NCBI GenBank assembly: GCA_036374835.1
Contig: DASUTB010000055.1
Location: 35,161-99,160, forward strand
Direction: 5' to 3'
DNA: 64,000 nucleotides
DNA from: DASUTB01 sp036374835
GTDB lineage: Bacteria > Actinomycetota > Actinomycetes > Jiangellales > Jiangellaceae
The first letter of the stretch is position 1. Every line of letters begins with the position of its first letter. The notes below the pieces were generated by a model, which did not search any database, had not been told where the DNA came from, and worked only from the letters and a program-made list of their open reading frames with translations. The translations under genes and the position numbers were made by a program. This document shows positions 40,511 through 49,437 of this stretch, in pieces.

Positions 40511-41395
40511 GTGCTCGACCCCCAGCGTCTCCGCGTGTTCCGTGCTGTAGTCGCCTCGGGCTCGGTGAGCCGGGCCGCGGCGAACCTCGGCTATACGCCC
40601 TCGGCGGTCAGCCAGCAGGTTGCGGTGCTCCAGCGGGAGACCGGGCTGCGCCTGATCGAGCGCAACGGCCGAGGCATCGAACCAACGGCCACCGGGCAGC
40701 GACTGGCCGACGCGGCGGGCGAGGTGCTCGACCGACTGGCCGCGCTGGACTCCGTGGTCGACGACCTGCGGGAGAGCCGGGTCGGAACCCTCTCGGTGAG
40801 CTATTTCGCTTCCGCCGGCGCGGCCTGGATCCCGCCGGTCGTCGCGGCCCTGACCAGGGAGTTCCCGGACCTCCGGGTCGACCTGCGGCTGATCGAACTG
40901 GCCGATGAGCTGCAGGCGCCTCCCGATGTGGAGATCTTCGTCGAGGGGGCGCCATCGGATCGGACGCAGGGCTATGACAGTTTCTTGCTACTCGAGGAGC
41001 CCTACGTCGCCGTTCTCCCTGAGACTCACCGGCTCGCGGGGCAGCCGACCATCGCGCTGCGCGAGCTCGCGGACGAGCCCTGGGTCGATAACGACTTCGC
41101 GCGCGGGCCGTGTCGGCAAGTGGTGCTGGACGCCTGCTCGTCGGTCGGCTTCAGCCCGGGATTCCATGTCGAGACACATGACTATCCGACTGCGATATCG
41201 TTCGTCGCCGCCGGGGTGGGCATCACGGTGCTCCCACGGCTGGGTGTCGGTGCGCTCGTTCCGCCGGGTCTGGTCGCGGTGCCGGTCGTCGACCCGGTGC
41301 CGATGCGCCGGATCTCGGTGCGGGTGCGGGAATCGCTTCGCGAAGACCCGGCCGCGCGTCGAGTGGTCGAGCTGTTGCGCGAGCGGGTCGGTTGA
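40511..41395 (+). CDS. LysR family transcriptional regulator
   Basis: A 294-residue LysR-type regulator. The N-terminal helix-turn-helix (about 3-60) reads LRVFRAVVASGSVSRAAANLGYTPSAVSQQVAVLQRETG in pattern. The C-terminal co-inducer domain runs from about 90 to 290. It starts at GTG and is divergent from the EamA transporter gene, its likely target. Effector unknown. It is co-oriented with the atp operon, but about 240 bases and a separate promoter lie between. Confidence 0.9.
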   Translation: MLDPQRLRVFRAVVASGSVSRAAANLGYTPSAVSQQVAVLQRETGLRLIERNGRGIEPTATGQRLADAAGEVLDRLAALDSVVDDLRESRVGTLSVSYFASAGAAWIPPVVAALTREFPDLRVDLRLIELADELQAPPDVEIFVEGAPSDRTQGYDSFLLLEEPYVAVLPETHRLAGQPTIALRELADEPWVDNDFARGPCRQVVLDACSSVGFSPGFHVETHDYPTAISFVAAGVGITVLPRLGVGALVPPGLVAVPVVDPVPMRRISVRVRESLREDPAARRVVELLRERVG

Positions 41396-41477
41396 CGGGC
41401 TCGAAGCAGGAGCCGAGCCGTCGCGGGAGAGCGGTCCACGCATCGGGGGTCGATTCGGCCCATAGTAGGGCGTGCGT

Positions 41478-41506
41478 TATAGTACAGCTTGTGAATTCCT
41501 TCACAA
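41478..41506 (+). promoter_or_regulatory. Promoter -10 box and Rex-type operator of the atp operon
   Basis: TATAGT at 41478-41483 is a good -10 box. Just downstream, TTGTGAATTCCTTCACAA (41489-41506) is a perfect palindrome with arms TTGTGAA/TTCACAA and matches the known Rex operator consensus TTGTGAA-N4-TTCACAA. It would cover the transcription start. Rex is an NADH/NAD-responsive repressor, and atp genes are Rex targets in Streptomyces. A second -10-like TAGACT is at 41622-41627. Confidence 0.75.
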
Positions 41507-41637
41507 GGTCGGAGGCATCGGCTCAGGGACCGCGACGACTTCGCGCCCGGACCTGGCCGGCTGGGCAAAACCGCAGGTCATCGGCTGAACAGAGGGTGCG
41601 CGGCGGCGCAATGCGCGCTGCTAGACTCAGTCCAGCC

Positions 41638-41850
41638 ATGGACGACGATCCGACCGATGATGAAGGGCGGCGCGAACACGACGCGGCGTTCCACGCTCTC
41701 AGTCTGGTGATCGCCGGCGTCTTCTTCTGGGGCGGAGTCGGCTGGGCCATCTCCCGGTGGCTGGACAACAGGATCTTCATCCTGGTGGGCGTGCTGGCCG
41801 GGGTGACCGCTGCTTTGTACCTGGTATGGGTGCGATACGGTAGGTCGTGA
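41638..41850 (+). CDS. AtpZ/AtpI-type small membrane protein
   Basis: A 70-residue protein with an acidic N-terminus (MDDDPTDDEGRREHD) and two membrane segments (about 20-38 and 46-64). This is the form of the small AtpZ/F0F1-ATPase-associated proteins that open atp operons. It may assist assembly or Mg/Ca handling of the Fo sector, by family analogy. It is first gene after the Rex-type promoter. I cannot see a strong ribosome site before its ATG. Confidence 0.7.
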   Translation: MDDDPTDDEGRREHDAAFHALSLVIAGVFFWGGVGWAISRWLDNRIFILVGVLAGVTAALYLVWVRYGRS

Positions 41851-41872
41851 TCCCAGCAGCAAGTGCTGGGAT
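41850..41872 (+). terminator. Hairpin between the first small atp gene and atpB
   Basis: ATCCCAGCA and TGCTGGGAT form a perfect nine-base stem with a GCAAG loop, beginning at the last base of the upstream stop. A short U-rich TTTCTGTG follows. It looks like a weak intrinsic terminator, attenuator or mRNA-processing hairpin that would set the level of atpB-C relative to the first gene. Confidence 0.45.
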
Positions 41873-41895
41873 TTCTGTGTGGAGAAGGGAAACTT

Positions 41896-42711
41896 TTGAG
41901 CATTACCGCATTTGCCGGGACGGCCATGGCTTCTGTCTCCGCGCAGGAAGGATTTCACGCGCCCGGTCCGGCGGACTTCGAGTTCCCGCCGATCTTCACC
42001 GTCGCCGGCTTCGAGTTCACCAAGCCGATGCTGGTGATCGTGCTAGGCACGGTGTTCGTCGGCGGCCTGTTCGTCGCGGTGTCCCGCAACTTCGCGCTGG
42101 TGCCCGGCAGGCTGCAGTTCGCCGCCGAGGGTGCGTACAACTTCGTGCGCGACAACATCGTCCCGGACATGATCGGCAAGGAGGGTCGCAAGTTCGTCCC
42201 CTACCTTGCGACGCTCTTCTTCTTCATCGCCGTCCTGAATATCTCCGGCATCATCCCGTTCCTCCAGCTGCCCGCGACGTCGAAGATTGCCATCCCGATG
42301 TTCCTCGCGATCATCAGCTGGATCATCTTCAACGCCGTCGGGATCGGGCGCCAGGGTTTTGTCGGCTATTTCAGGAACATGATGTTCCCGCCCGGCGTGC
42401 CGAAGTGGCTCTTACCGCTGTTGGCGCCGCTGGAGTTCCTCTCGACGGTCATCATCCGGCCGATCACGCTCACCCTCCGTCTTTCGCTGAACATGTTCGC
42501 CGGGCACCTGGTCCTGCTGCTGACGTTCCTTGGCGGGGAATACCTGCTGTTCGAATACGGCGGCGTTCTCGGTGCGGTCACCGGTGTCGGCGCCTGGATG
42601 TTCGGCATCATCATGACGTTCCTCGAAGCGTTCATCCAGTTCCTTCAGGCGTACATCTTCACCCTGCTGTCCGCCGCCTACATCGGTGGCGCCATGTCCG
42701 AGCACCACTAG
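41896..42711 (+). CDS. atpB: ATP synthase Fo subunit a
   Basis: A 271-residue membrane subunit forming the proton channel with the c-ring. Six or so membrane segments are seen. The conserved arginine is in LSLRLSLNMF-type context, here TLTLRLSLNMFAGHLVL. The C-terminal EAFIQFLQAYIFTLLSAAYIGGA is typical. TTG 41896 is the likely start because GGAGAAGGG lies just before it; ATG 41926 is the alternative. A TTG start and preceding hairpin may limit its translation. Confidence 0.93.
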   Translation: MSITAFAGTAMASVSAQEGFHAPGPADFEFPPIFTVAGFEFTKPMLVIVLGTVFVGGLFVAVSRNFALVPGRLQFAAEGAYNFVRDNIVPDMIGKEGRKFVPYLATLFFFIAVLNISGIIPFLQLPATSKIAIPMFLAIISWIIFNAVGIGRQGFVGYFRNMMFPPGVPKWLLPLLAPLEFLSTVIIRPITLTLRLSLNMFAGHLVLLLTFLGGEYLLFEYGGVLGAVTGVGAWMFGIIMTFLEAFIQFLQAYIFTLLSAAYIGGAMSEHH

Positions 42712-42740
42712 AAGTCAGAATCACCACGAAAGGAAATGAA

Positions 42741-42944
42741 ATGGAAGGCAACCTCAACCTCGTCGGCTACGGTCTGGCGGCAATCGGCGCCGGAGTCGGC
42801 GTCGGGCTCATCTTCGCCGCGTACATCAATGGCGTCGCCCGCCAGCCGGAGGCGCGCAGCATCCTGCAGACCATCGCGTTCACCGGCTTCGCCCTCGTTG
42901 AGGCCCTGGCCATCATCGGTCTCGGCATGGCATTCGTTCTTTAA
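42741..42944 (+). CDS. atpE: ATP synthase Fo subunit c
   Basis: A 67-residue, two-helix proteolipid that forms the rotating ring. The glycine-rich first helix (GAGVGVGLIFAAYING) and the polar loop ARQPEA are typical. The proton-binding carboxylate is Glu54 in FALVEALAIIGLG. AGGAAA precedes the ATG. The Glu-ion site without extra polar ligands points to proton rather than sodium use. Confidence 0.97.
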   Translation: MEGNLNLVGYGLAAIGAGVGVGLIFAAYINGVARQPEARSILQTIAFTGFALVEALAIIGLGMAFVL

Positions 42945-42946
42945 CC

Positions 42947-43585
42947 ATGAGTTCGCTACGTACGCAGGTAACGCTCGCGGCTGAGGGCGAGCCGAACCCG
43001 CTGCTGCCGCATACGTCCGAACTGGTCGTCGGGCTCATCGCGTTCGGAGTGCTGTTCTGGGTGCTCTCGAAGTACGTCTTCCCGGTGTTCGAGAAGGCGT
43101 ACGCCGAGCGGTCCGAGAAGATCGAGGGCGGCATCGAGCGCGCCGAAGAGGCTCAGGCTGAGGCGAATGCGCTGCTCGAGCAGTACCGCGAGCAGCTTGC
43201 CTCCGCTCGCGACGACGCGGCGCGGATTCGCTCCGAAGCGCAGGCCGAAAGGCAGAGCATCATCGCCGAGGCCCGCAACGAGGCACAGGAGGCGGCCGCG
43301 GCGGTCACCCGGCGCAGCGAGGCTCAGTTGGCGGCCGAGGCCGACCAGGTGCGCGCTTCGCTGTCGCAGGACGTCGGACGGATCGCGGTCGAGCTTGCGG
43401 AGAAGATCGTCGGCGAGTCGCTGAACGACGAGCGCACTGCCGCCCTCGTGGACCGGTTCATCGCCGACCTCGAGGCCGGTGCCGACTCGGTCGCCGGCAC
43501 GGACGGACCCGCGGCGGAAGCGCCCGCCGGCGCATCCGTCTCCGCTGATGACACTGGCGGCTCTGCCGAAGGGGAGAGCCGCTGA
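42947..43585 (+). CDS. atpF: ATP synthase Fo subunit b
   Basis: A 212-residue stator subunit. One membrane segment (about 26-45, LVVGLIAFGVLFWVLSKYVF) is followed by a long charged helix (about 55-170) that forms the coiled-coil stalk. The last 40 residues are a Gly/Ala/Asp-rich tail not needed for the family. It follows atpE by two bases and overlaps atpH by one (TGATG). Confidence 0.95.
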   Translation: MSSLRTQVTLAAEGEPNPLLPHTSELVVGLIAFGVLFWVLSKYVFPVFEKAYAERSEKIEGGIERAEEAQAEANALLEQYREQLASARDDAARIRSEAQAERQSIIAEARNEAQEAAAAVTRRSEAQLAAEADQVRASLSQDVGRIAVELAEKIVGESLNDERTAALVDRFIADLEAGADSVAGTDGPAAEAPAGASVSADDTGGSAEGESR

Positions 43586-44397
43586 TGCTGGGCGCGAGCC
43601 GCACATCCGAAGCGCAGGCCCGGGAGGCGCTCGCCTCCCGGTCGGACCAGGACGGCTTCGACGCGGTCGGCGCCGAACTGCTGTCGGTCGCCACGCTGCT
43701 GTCGTCGTCCGCGCAGCTGCGCAGTGTGCTCACCGACACTCAGCGCGACGGGGCCGAGCGCGGCGCCCTCGCCAGGTCGGTGCTCGGTGGCAAGGTCGGC
43801 GAGCTGACCGCGGACATCATGGCCGAGGCGGCGAGCCTGCGGTGGGCCCGGGCCGGTGATCTGGTCGACACGATCGAGAACCTCGGTGTCGAAGCCACGC
43901 TGATCATGGCCGAGAAGGCCGGCCGAGCGGACACCGTTGAGGACGAGCTGTTCCGCGTCGAGCGTTTGGTCGCCGGTGATCGGGACCTCGCCGAGGCGCT
44001 GACCCAGTCCGGCGTCACCGATGCGGCCAAAGCCTCTCTGCTGGCCGGTATTCTTGACGGCGAAGTGTCTTTCGAGACCGCCGCGCTGGTTCGGCATGTG
44101 GTGGCACACCCCCGAGGCCGCCGGCCGCAGCGGGCGCTGGCCGAGCTGGTGGACGCGGCGGCGAAGCGCCGCGAGCGTTTGCTGGCCAAGGTGCGGGTGG
44201 TCGCTGCGCTGACCGATGAGCAGCACGAACGGCTCGCCGCGGTGCTTGAGCGGATCTACCGCCGGCCGGTCGACCTACAGGTCCAGATCGATCCCGACGT
44301 ACGCGGTGGCGCAGTCGTGCAGGTCGGTGACGAGGTCATCGACGGCAGCGTGGCGCACCGACTCGACAACATCCGGCGCCTGATGGGCGCGAACTAG
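43585..44397 (+). CDS. atpH: ATP synthase F1 subunit delta
   Basis: A 270-residue delta subunit linking the b stalk to the F1 head. The helical N-terminal part carries an actinobacteria-typical extension of about 80 residues. The C-terminal domain (about 180-270) reads LLAKVRVVAALTDEQHERL and ends GSVAHRLDNIRRLM. In mycobacteria the corresponding protein is a b-delta fusion, which is not the case here because a separate atpF is present. Confidence 0.94.
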   Translation: MLGASRTSEAQAREALASRSDQDGFDAVGAELLSVATLLSSSAQLRSVLTDTQRDGAERGALARSVLGGKVGELTADIMAEAASLRWARAGDLVDTIENLGVEATLIMAEKAGRADTVEDELFRVERLVAGDRDLAEALTQSGVTDAAKASLLAGILDGEVSFETAALVRHVVAHPRGRRPQRALAELVDAAAKRRERLLAKVRVVAALTDEQHERLAAVLERIYRRPVDLQVQIDPDVRGGAVVQVGDEVIDGSVAHRLDNIRRLMGAN

Positions 44398-44423
44398 TAC
44401 CTCGAAGAGAAGGAACGAGAACC

Positions 44424-46094
44424 ATGGCGGAGCTGACGATCCGGCCGGAGGAGATCCGGGACGCGCTCGAGCGTCACGTCGCGGAGTACACCCCGAAGGC
44501 GGCCAAGGAAGAGGTCGGCCGGGTTATCAACGCCGGCGACGGCATCGCGCGTGTCGAAGGTCTCCCCTCGGCGATGGCCAACGAGCTGCTGGAGTTCGAG
44601 GACGGCACCCTCGGGCTGGCGCTGAACCTCGACGTGCGCGAGATCGGTGTCGTGGTGCTCGGCGAGTTCGCGGGCATCGAAGAGGGCCAGACGGTGCGTC
44701 GCACCGGTGACGTTCTGTCCGTGCCCGTGGGTGACGCGTTCCTCGGCCGCACCGTCGACCCGCTCGGCAAGCCGCTGGACGGCCTCGGCGACATCGAGGC
44801 CGAGGCCCGGCGAGCCCTGGAGCTGCAGGCGCCGTCCGTGATCCACCGCAAGAAGGTCGAGGAGCCACTGCAGACCGGCATCAAGGCGATCGACTCGATG
44901 ACGCCGATCGGCCGCGGTCAGCGCCAGCTCATCATCGGCGACCGGCAGACCGGCAAGACGACCATCGCGGTCGACACCATCCTCAACCAGGTGGACAACT
45001 GGAAGAGCGGCGACAAGTCCAAGCAGGTGCGCTGCATCTACGTCGCGACCGGACAGAAGGGCTCCACGATCGCCGGGGTGCGGCAGCAGCTCGAGGAGGC
45101 CGGCGCGCTGGAGTACACGACGATCGTCGCCTCGCCCGCCTCCGACCCGGCGGGCTACAAGTACCTCGCCCCGTACACCGGCTCCGCGCTCGGCCAGCAC
45201 TGGATGTACCAGGGCTACCACGTCCTGATCATCTTCGACGACCTCACCAAGCAGGCCGAGGCGTACCGCACGATCTCGTTGTTGCTGCGCCGCCCACCGG
45301 GCCGTGAGGCGTTCCCCGGCGACGTGTTCTACCTACACTCACGGCTGCTGGAACGCTGCGCGAAGCTGTCCGACGACCTAGGCGCCGGCTCGATGACCGG
45401 CCTGCCGATCATCGAGACCAAAGCCAACGACGTGTCGGCATATATCCCGACGAACGTCATCTCGATCACGGACGGGCAATGCTTCCTGGAGGCGGACCTG
45501 TTCAACTCCGGTATCCGACCGGCCGTCAACGTCGGTATCTCGGTGTCCCGAGTCGGTGGTGACGCGCAGATCAAGGCCATGAAGCAGGTGTCCGGGACGC
45601 TGCGGCTGGATCTCGCCCAGTACAACGAGCTCGCCGCGTTCGCCGCATTCGCCTCCGACCTCGACGCGGCCAGCAGGGCCCAGCTCGACCGCGGTGAGCG
45701 AATGGTCGAGCTGCTCAAGCAGCCGCAGAACGCCCCGGTCCCGGTCGCCCACCAGGTCGCGGCCATCTGGGCGGGTTCGACAGGCCGGCTCGACGAGGTG
45801 CCGGTCGAGGACGTCCGGCGCTTCGAGGCCGAGTTCGTCGACTACCTCAAGCGCGAGCACGGAGCTGCCCTCGACGACATCGACAGCACCGGTCAGCTCT
45901 CCGACGACACCGTGGAGACGCTCAGCTCGGCCATCGACGAGTTCAAGAAGCAGTTCGTCACCGCCGCCGGGCACCCTCTGGTGAAGGACGAGCCGGTGCC
46001 GGCGATGGAAGAGGGCGACGAGGCCAAGACCACGCTGAAGGTGCACAAGGCGTCGCGGGAAGAGATCCGCGAGAAGGCGGCCCCGGACGCATGA
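44424..46094 (+). CDS. atpA: ATP synthase F1 subunit alpha
   Basis: A 556-residue regulatory nucleotide-binding subunit of the F1 head. The beta-barrel N-terminus is followed by Walker A GDRQTGKT at 172-179 and the VISITDGQCFLEADLFNSGIRPA segment with the arginine finger further on (VNVGISVSRVGG). The C-terminal helical domain ends in a charged extension of about 35 residues (VKDEPVPAMEEGDEA), as in other actinobacteria. AGAAGGAAC precedes the ATG. Confidence 0.97.
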   Translation: MAELTIRPEEIRDALERHVAEYTPKAAKEEVGRVINAGDGIARVEGLPSAMANELLEFEDGTLGLALNLDVREIGVVVLGEFAGIEEGQTVRRTGDVLSVPVGDAFLGRTVDPLGKPLDGLGDIEAEARRALELQAPSVIHRKKVEEPLQTGIKAIDSMTPIGRGQRQLIIGDRQTGKTTIAVDTILNQVDNWKSGDKSKQVRCIYVATGQKGSTIAGVRQQLEEAGALEYTTIVASPASDPAGYKYLAPYTGSALGQHWMYQGYHVLIIFDDLTKQAEAYRTISLLLRRPPGREAFPGDVFYLHSRLLERCAKLSDDLGAGSMTGLPIIETKANDVSAYIPTNVISITDGQCFLEADLFNSGIRPAVNVGISVSRVGGDAQIKAMKQVSGTLRLDLAQYNELAAFAAFASDLDAASRAQLDRGERMVELLKQPQNAPVPVAHQVAAIWAGSTGRLDEVPVEDVRRFEAEFVDYLKREHGAALDDIDSTGQLSDDTVETLSSAIDEFKKQFVTAAGHPLVKDEPVPAMEEGDEAKTTLKVHKASREEIREKAAPDA

Positions 46095-46129
46095 GACGGA
46101 GTCACCGGGACGAGAGAGGAGGCCGGTAG

Positions 46130-47095
46130 ATGGGCGCACAGCTACGTGAGCTGCGCAGGCGCATTCGCTCCGCGGACAACATCAAGAAGATCACGCGGGC
46201 GCAGGAGCTCATCGCCGCTTCGCGCATCGTCAAGGCGCAGCAGCGCGCCGAGGCGGCCCGTCCCTACACCGAGACCCTGGTTCGCGCGCTCGAGTCCGCC
46301 GCCGAGAAGTCTCGGCTCGACCATCCGCTGATCGAGGGCGAGGGCAAGCCACGCCGCTCCGCCGTTCTCGTCGTCACCTCCGACCGCGGCTTCGCCGGCG
46401 CGTACACGTCCAACGTGATCCGGCAGACCGAGGCGTTGACCGGCCTGCTGCGCGAAGAGGGCCAGGAGGTCGTCCCGTTCGTGGTCGGCGCCAAGGGCGT
46501 GAACTGGTTCCGGTTCCGGAACCGCGAGCTGGGTGGCACGTACACGGGGTTCTCCGGCACGCCGACCAACGCGGATGCGCGGGCGATCGCCGACGACCTG
46601 CTCGAAGCGTTCGACACGGACAGCGACGAGGGCGGGGTGGACGAGATACACGTCGTGTCCACCCACTTCATCAACATGGTTCGCCAAGAGGTGCGCGCCC
46701 GGCGGCTGTTCCCGATCGTGGTCGAAGAGGTGCCCGAGCGCATCCATGAGGTCGAGTCCGCCGGAGGTACCGGACCGTCCGCGCCGTCCCGCGCCGAGGC
46801 GCCGGAGCAGGAAGGGCCGATGGCGTTGCTGGACTTCGAACCGTCGGCCGAAGCGGTGCTGGACGCACTGCTGCCGCAGTATGCCGGCAACCTCGTGTAC
46901 ACCACGCTGCTGGACGCCGCCGCATCCGAGTGGGCGGCGCGGCGTCGAGCGATGAAGTCGGCGACCGACAATGCCGCCGAGCTACAAGAAAGCCTGACCC
47001 GCGACGCCAACACGGCCCGTCAGGCCGAAATCACGCAGGAGATCAGCGAGATCGTTGGCGGTGCGAACGCGCTGGCCGACGCCGCCGCGGAATAA
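46130..47095 (+). CDS. atpG: ATP synthase F1 subunit gamma
   Basis: A 321-residue rotor shaft subunit. The N-terminal helix (MGAQLRELRRRIRSADNIKKITRA) and C-terminal helix (MKSATDNAAELQESLTRDANTARQAEITQEI) form the coiled coil, with the Rossmann-like domain between (VLVVTSDRGFAGAYTSNV). It has an insert near residues 205-230 rich in Gly, Ser, Pro and Glu, as in actinobacteria. GAGAGGAGG precedes the ATG. Confidence 0.97.
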   Translation: MGAQLRELRRRIRSADNIKKITRAQELIAASRIVKAQQRAEAARPYTETLVRALESAAEKSRLDHPLIEGEGKPRRSAVLVVTSDRGFAGAYTSNVIRQTEALTGLLREEGQEVVPFVVGAKGVNWFRFRNRELGGTYTGFSGTPTNADARAIADDLLEAFDTDSDEGGVDEIHVVSTHFINMVRQEVRARRLFPIVVEEVPERIHEVESAGGTGPSAPSRAEAPEQEGPMALLDFEPSAEAVLDALLPQYAGNLVYTTLLDAAASEWAARRRAMKSATDNAAELQESLTRDANTARQAEITQEISEIVGGANALADAAAE

Positions 47096-47106
47096 GGGGA
47101 CCAATC

Positions 47107-48546
47107 ATGACCACAGCAACGGAACAGACCACGGCCACCGGCAGGGTGGCGCGGGTGATCGGCCCGGTCGTCGACGTCGAGTTCGCGATCGACGACATGC
47201 CGGAGATATACAACGCGCTCGAGACCGACGTCGAGCTGCCCACGGAGGCCGGCGGCCGCAGGACGCTGACCTTCGAGGTCGAGCAGCACATTGGCGACGG
47301 CCTGGTCCGCGCGATCTCGATGCAGCCGACCGACGGCCTGACCCGCGGCGCGCGGGTGCGCGACACCGGCGCACCGATCACGGTACCTGTCGGCCCAGGC
47401 GTCAAGGGCCACGTGTTCAACGTGCTCGGCAAGCCGCTCGACGTGGACGAGTCCGAGATCGATGCCGCCGACCACTGGTCGATCCACCGCAAGCCGCCGG
47501 CGTTCGACCAGCTCGAGGGTTCGACGCAGATGCTCGAGACCGGCATCAAGGTGCTCGACCTGCTCACCCCGTACATCCAGGGCGGCAAGATCGGCCTGTT
47601 CGGGGGTGCGGGCGTCGGCAAGACCGTGCTGATCCAGGAGATGATCACGCGGGTCGCCCGGGAGTTCGGTGGAACGTCGGTGTTCGCCGGCGTCGGCGAG
47701 CGCACCCGTGAGGGCAACGACCTCTGGGTGGAGATGGCCGAGGCGGACGTGTTGAAGGACACCGCCATGGTGTTCGGCCAGATGGACGAGCCGCCGGGCT
47801 GCCGGATGCGGGTCGGCCTGTCGGCGCTGACCATGGCCGAGTACTTCCGGGATGTCGAGAAGCAGGACGTGCTGTTGTTCATCGACAACATCTTCCGGTT
47901 CTCGCAGGCCGGCTCGGAGGTCTCGACGCTGCTCGGCCGGATGCCGTCCGCGGTGGGTTACCAGCCGACACTGGCCGACGAGATGGGCGAGCTGCAGGAG
48001 CGCATCACGTCGGTCCGCGGCCACTCGATCACCTCGATGCAGGCCATCTACGTACCGGCCGACGACATCACCGACCCGGCGCCGCACAACGCGTTCGCGC
48101 ACCTGGACGCTCGGACGGTGCTGTCCCGGCCGATCTCGCAGCTCGGTATCTACCCGGCGGTCGACCCGCTGGACTCGTCCAGCCGGATTCTCGATCCGGT
48201 GATCATCGGTGAGGACCACTACCGGATCGCCTCGACGACCAAGGAGATCCTTCAAAAGTACAAGGACCTCCAGGACATCATCGCGATCATGGGTATCGAC
48301 GAGCTGTCCGAGGAGGACAAGGTGACGGTCAACCGAGCTCGCCGGCTCCAGCGGTTCCTGTCGCAGAACATGTTCGTCGCCGAGGCGTTCACCGGCCAGC
48401 CGGGTGTGTTCGTCCCGCTGTCCGAAACGCTGGAGTCGTTCGATGCGATCTGCAAGGGCGAGTACGACCATCTGCCCGAGCAGGCGTTCGCCTATGCGGG
48501 CAACGTCGAGGACGTCGAGAAGAAGGCCGCCAAGCTCGCCTCGTAA
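47107..48546 (+). CDS. atpD: ATP synthase F1 subunit beta
   Basis: A 479-residue catalytic subunit. Walker A GGAGVGKT is at 166-173, followed by the catalytic Glu in GERTREGNDLW. The Walker B region is VLLFIDNIFRFSQAGSEVS, and the DELSEED loop, here IDELSEEDKVTV, is intact. ATG 47107 follows atpG by 11 bases. Length and motifs are standard. Confidence 0.98.
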   Translation: MTTATEQTTATGRVARVIGPVVDVEFAIDDMPEIYNALETDVELPTEAGGRRTLTFEVEQHIGDGLVRAISMQPTDGLTRGARVRDTGAPITVPVGPGVKGHVFNVLGKPLDVDESEIDAADHWSIHRKPPAFDQLEGSTQMLETGIKVLDLLTPYIQGGKIGLFGGAGVGKTVLIQEMITRVAREFGGTSVFAGVGERTREGNDLWVEMAEADVLKDTAMVFGQMDEPPGCRMRVGLSALTMAEYFRDVEKQDVLLFIDNIFRFSQAGSEVSTLLGRMPSAVGYQPTLADEMGELQERITSVRGHSITSMQAIYVPADDITDPAPHNAFAHLDARTVLSRPISQLGIYPAVDPLDSSSRILDPVIIGEDHYRIASTTKEILQKYKDLQDIIAIMGIDELSEEDKVTVNRARRLQRFLSQNMFVAEAFTGQPGVFVPLSETLESFDAICKGEYDHLPEQAFAYAGNVEDVEKKAAKLAS

Positions 48547-48597
48547 GGCGGGTAAAGTGGCTGGTTTCGAAAGCGACAGCGAAGGAGCGGACCCACG

Positions 48598-48969
48598 GTG
48601 GCGGAACTGCAGGTCGAGGTGGTGCAGGCTGAGGGCCGAGTGTGGTCCGGTTCGGCGACCATGGTCGTCGCCCGCACAACTGAGGGCGAGATCGGCATCC
48701 TGCCCGGCCACGAGTCGGTGCTGGCGTTGCTGGCCAGTGGTCCGGTAGCGGTGATGACGACCGGTGGCGAGACCGTCCGGGCGGCCGTGCACGGCGGTTT
48801 CCTGACGGTGGCCGGCGACAACGTGTCGATCCTCGCGGAGACCGCCGAGCGGTCCGAGGACATCGACCGGCAGCGCGCCGAAGAGGCGAAGAACCGGGCG
48901 GTCGCCGACGACGACGAGGACGCCCGCCGGCGGGCGGAGACGAGGTTGCTCGTCGCCGACGCACGGTGA
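48598..48969 (+). CDS. atpC: ATP synthase F1 subunit epsilon
   Basis: A 123-residue subunit. The N-terminal beta-sandwich is present (LQVEVVQAEGRVWSGSATMVVARTTEGEIGILPGHESVLALL). The C-terminal helices are shortened compared with E. coli but not missing (RSEDIDRQRAEEAKNRAVADDDEDARRRAETRLLVADA). The GTG start is preceded by GAAGGAG. It is the last structural gene of the operon. Confidence 0.95.
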   Translation: MAELQVEVVQAEGRVWSGSATMVVARTTEGEIGILPGHESVLALLASGPVAVMTTGGETVRAAVHGGFLTVAGDNVSILAETAERSEDIDRQRAEEAKNRAVADDDEDARRRAETRLLVADAR

Positions 48970-48999
48970 TGGCGGCGTAGCTGCGAGGCGGGAGGCACG

Positions 49000-49437
49000 A
49001 TGACGGCACTGGGCTGGCTGGCTGTCGTCATCGCTGCGCTCGCCGTGCTGACCACGCTCGCGCTTTCCGGCCTACTTGTACGCCGCCTGCTGTTGCAGCG
49101 TGACGGCGGCTTTGACATGTGCCTGCGGATCGGCCCCGAAGAACGCACCCACGGGTGGGTCTTCGGGGTCGGTCGTTATCGGGGCCAGATGTTGGAGTGG
49201 CACCGCACCTTCTGGGTCGGCGGCGCAGCGGTGCGTACGCTGGATCGGCACCGGCTGGTGGTGTTCAGCCGCCGCGATCCGGCCGATGACGAGGCCTACG
49301 ACCTGCCCGCGGGGCACGTCGTGTTCGACTGCGACCTCGGCGGAGAGCGGGTGGAGGTGTCGATGCCCGAGGACGCGGCCACCGGTTTCCGGTCGTGGCT
49401 CGAGGCCGCGCCGCCGGGGGAGCACGTGAGCACGTAG
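49000..49437 (+). CDS. DUF2550 membrane protein
   Basis: A 145-residue protein with one N-terminal membrane segment (about 5-28) and a beta-rich cytoplasmic domain containing DMCLRIGPEERTHGWVFGVGRY. This matches DUF2550, found between atpC and murA across actinobacteria. The murA ATG directly follows its stop. Function unknown. Confidence 0.88.
   Translation: MTALGWLAVVIAALAVLTTLALSGLLVRRLLLQRDGGFDMCLRIGPEERTHGWVFGVGRYRGQMLEWHRTFWVGGAAVRTLDRHRLVVFSRRDPADDEAYDLPAGHVVFDCDLGGERVEVSMPEDAATGFRSWLEAAPPGEHVST

Noticed and set aside
47020..48792. Long minus-strand frame antisense to atpD
   Set aside because: A shadow of the conserved beta-subunit gene, with no recognisable domain.
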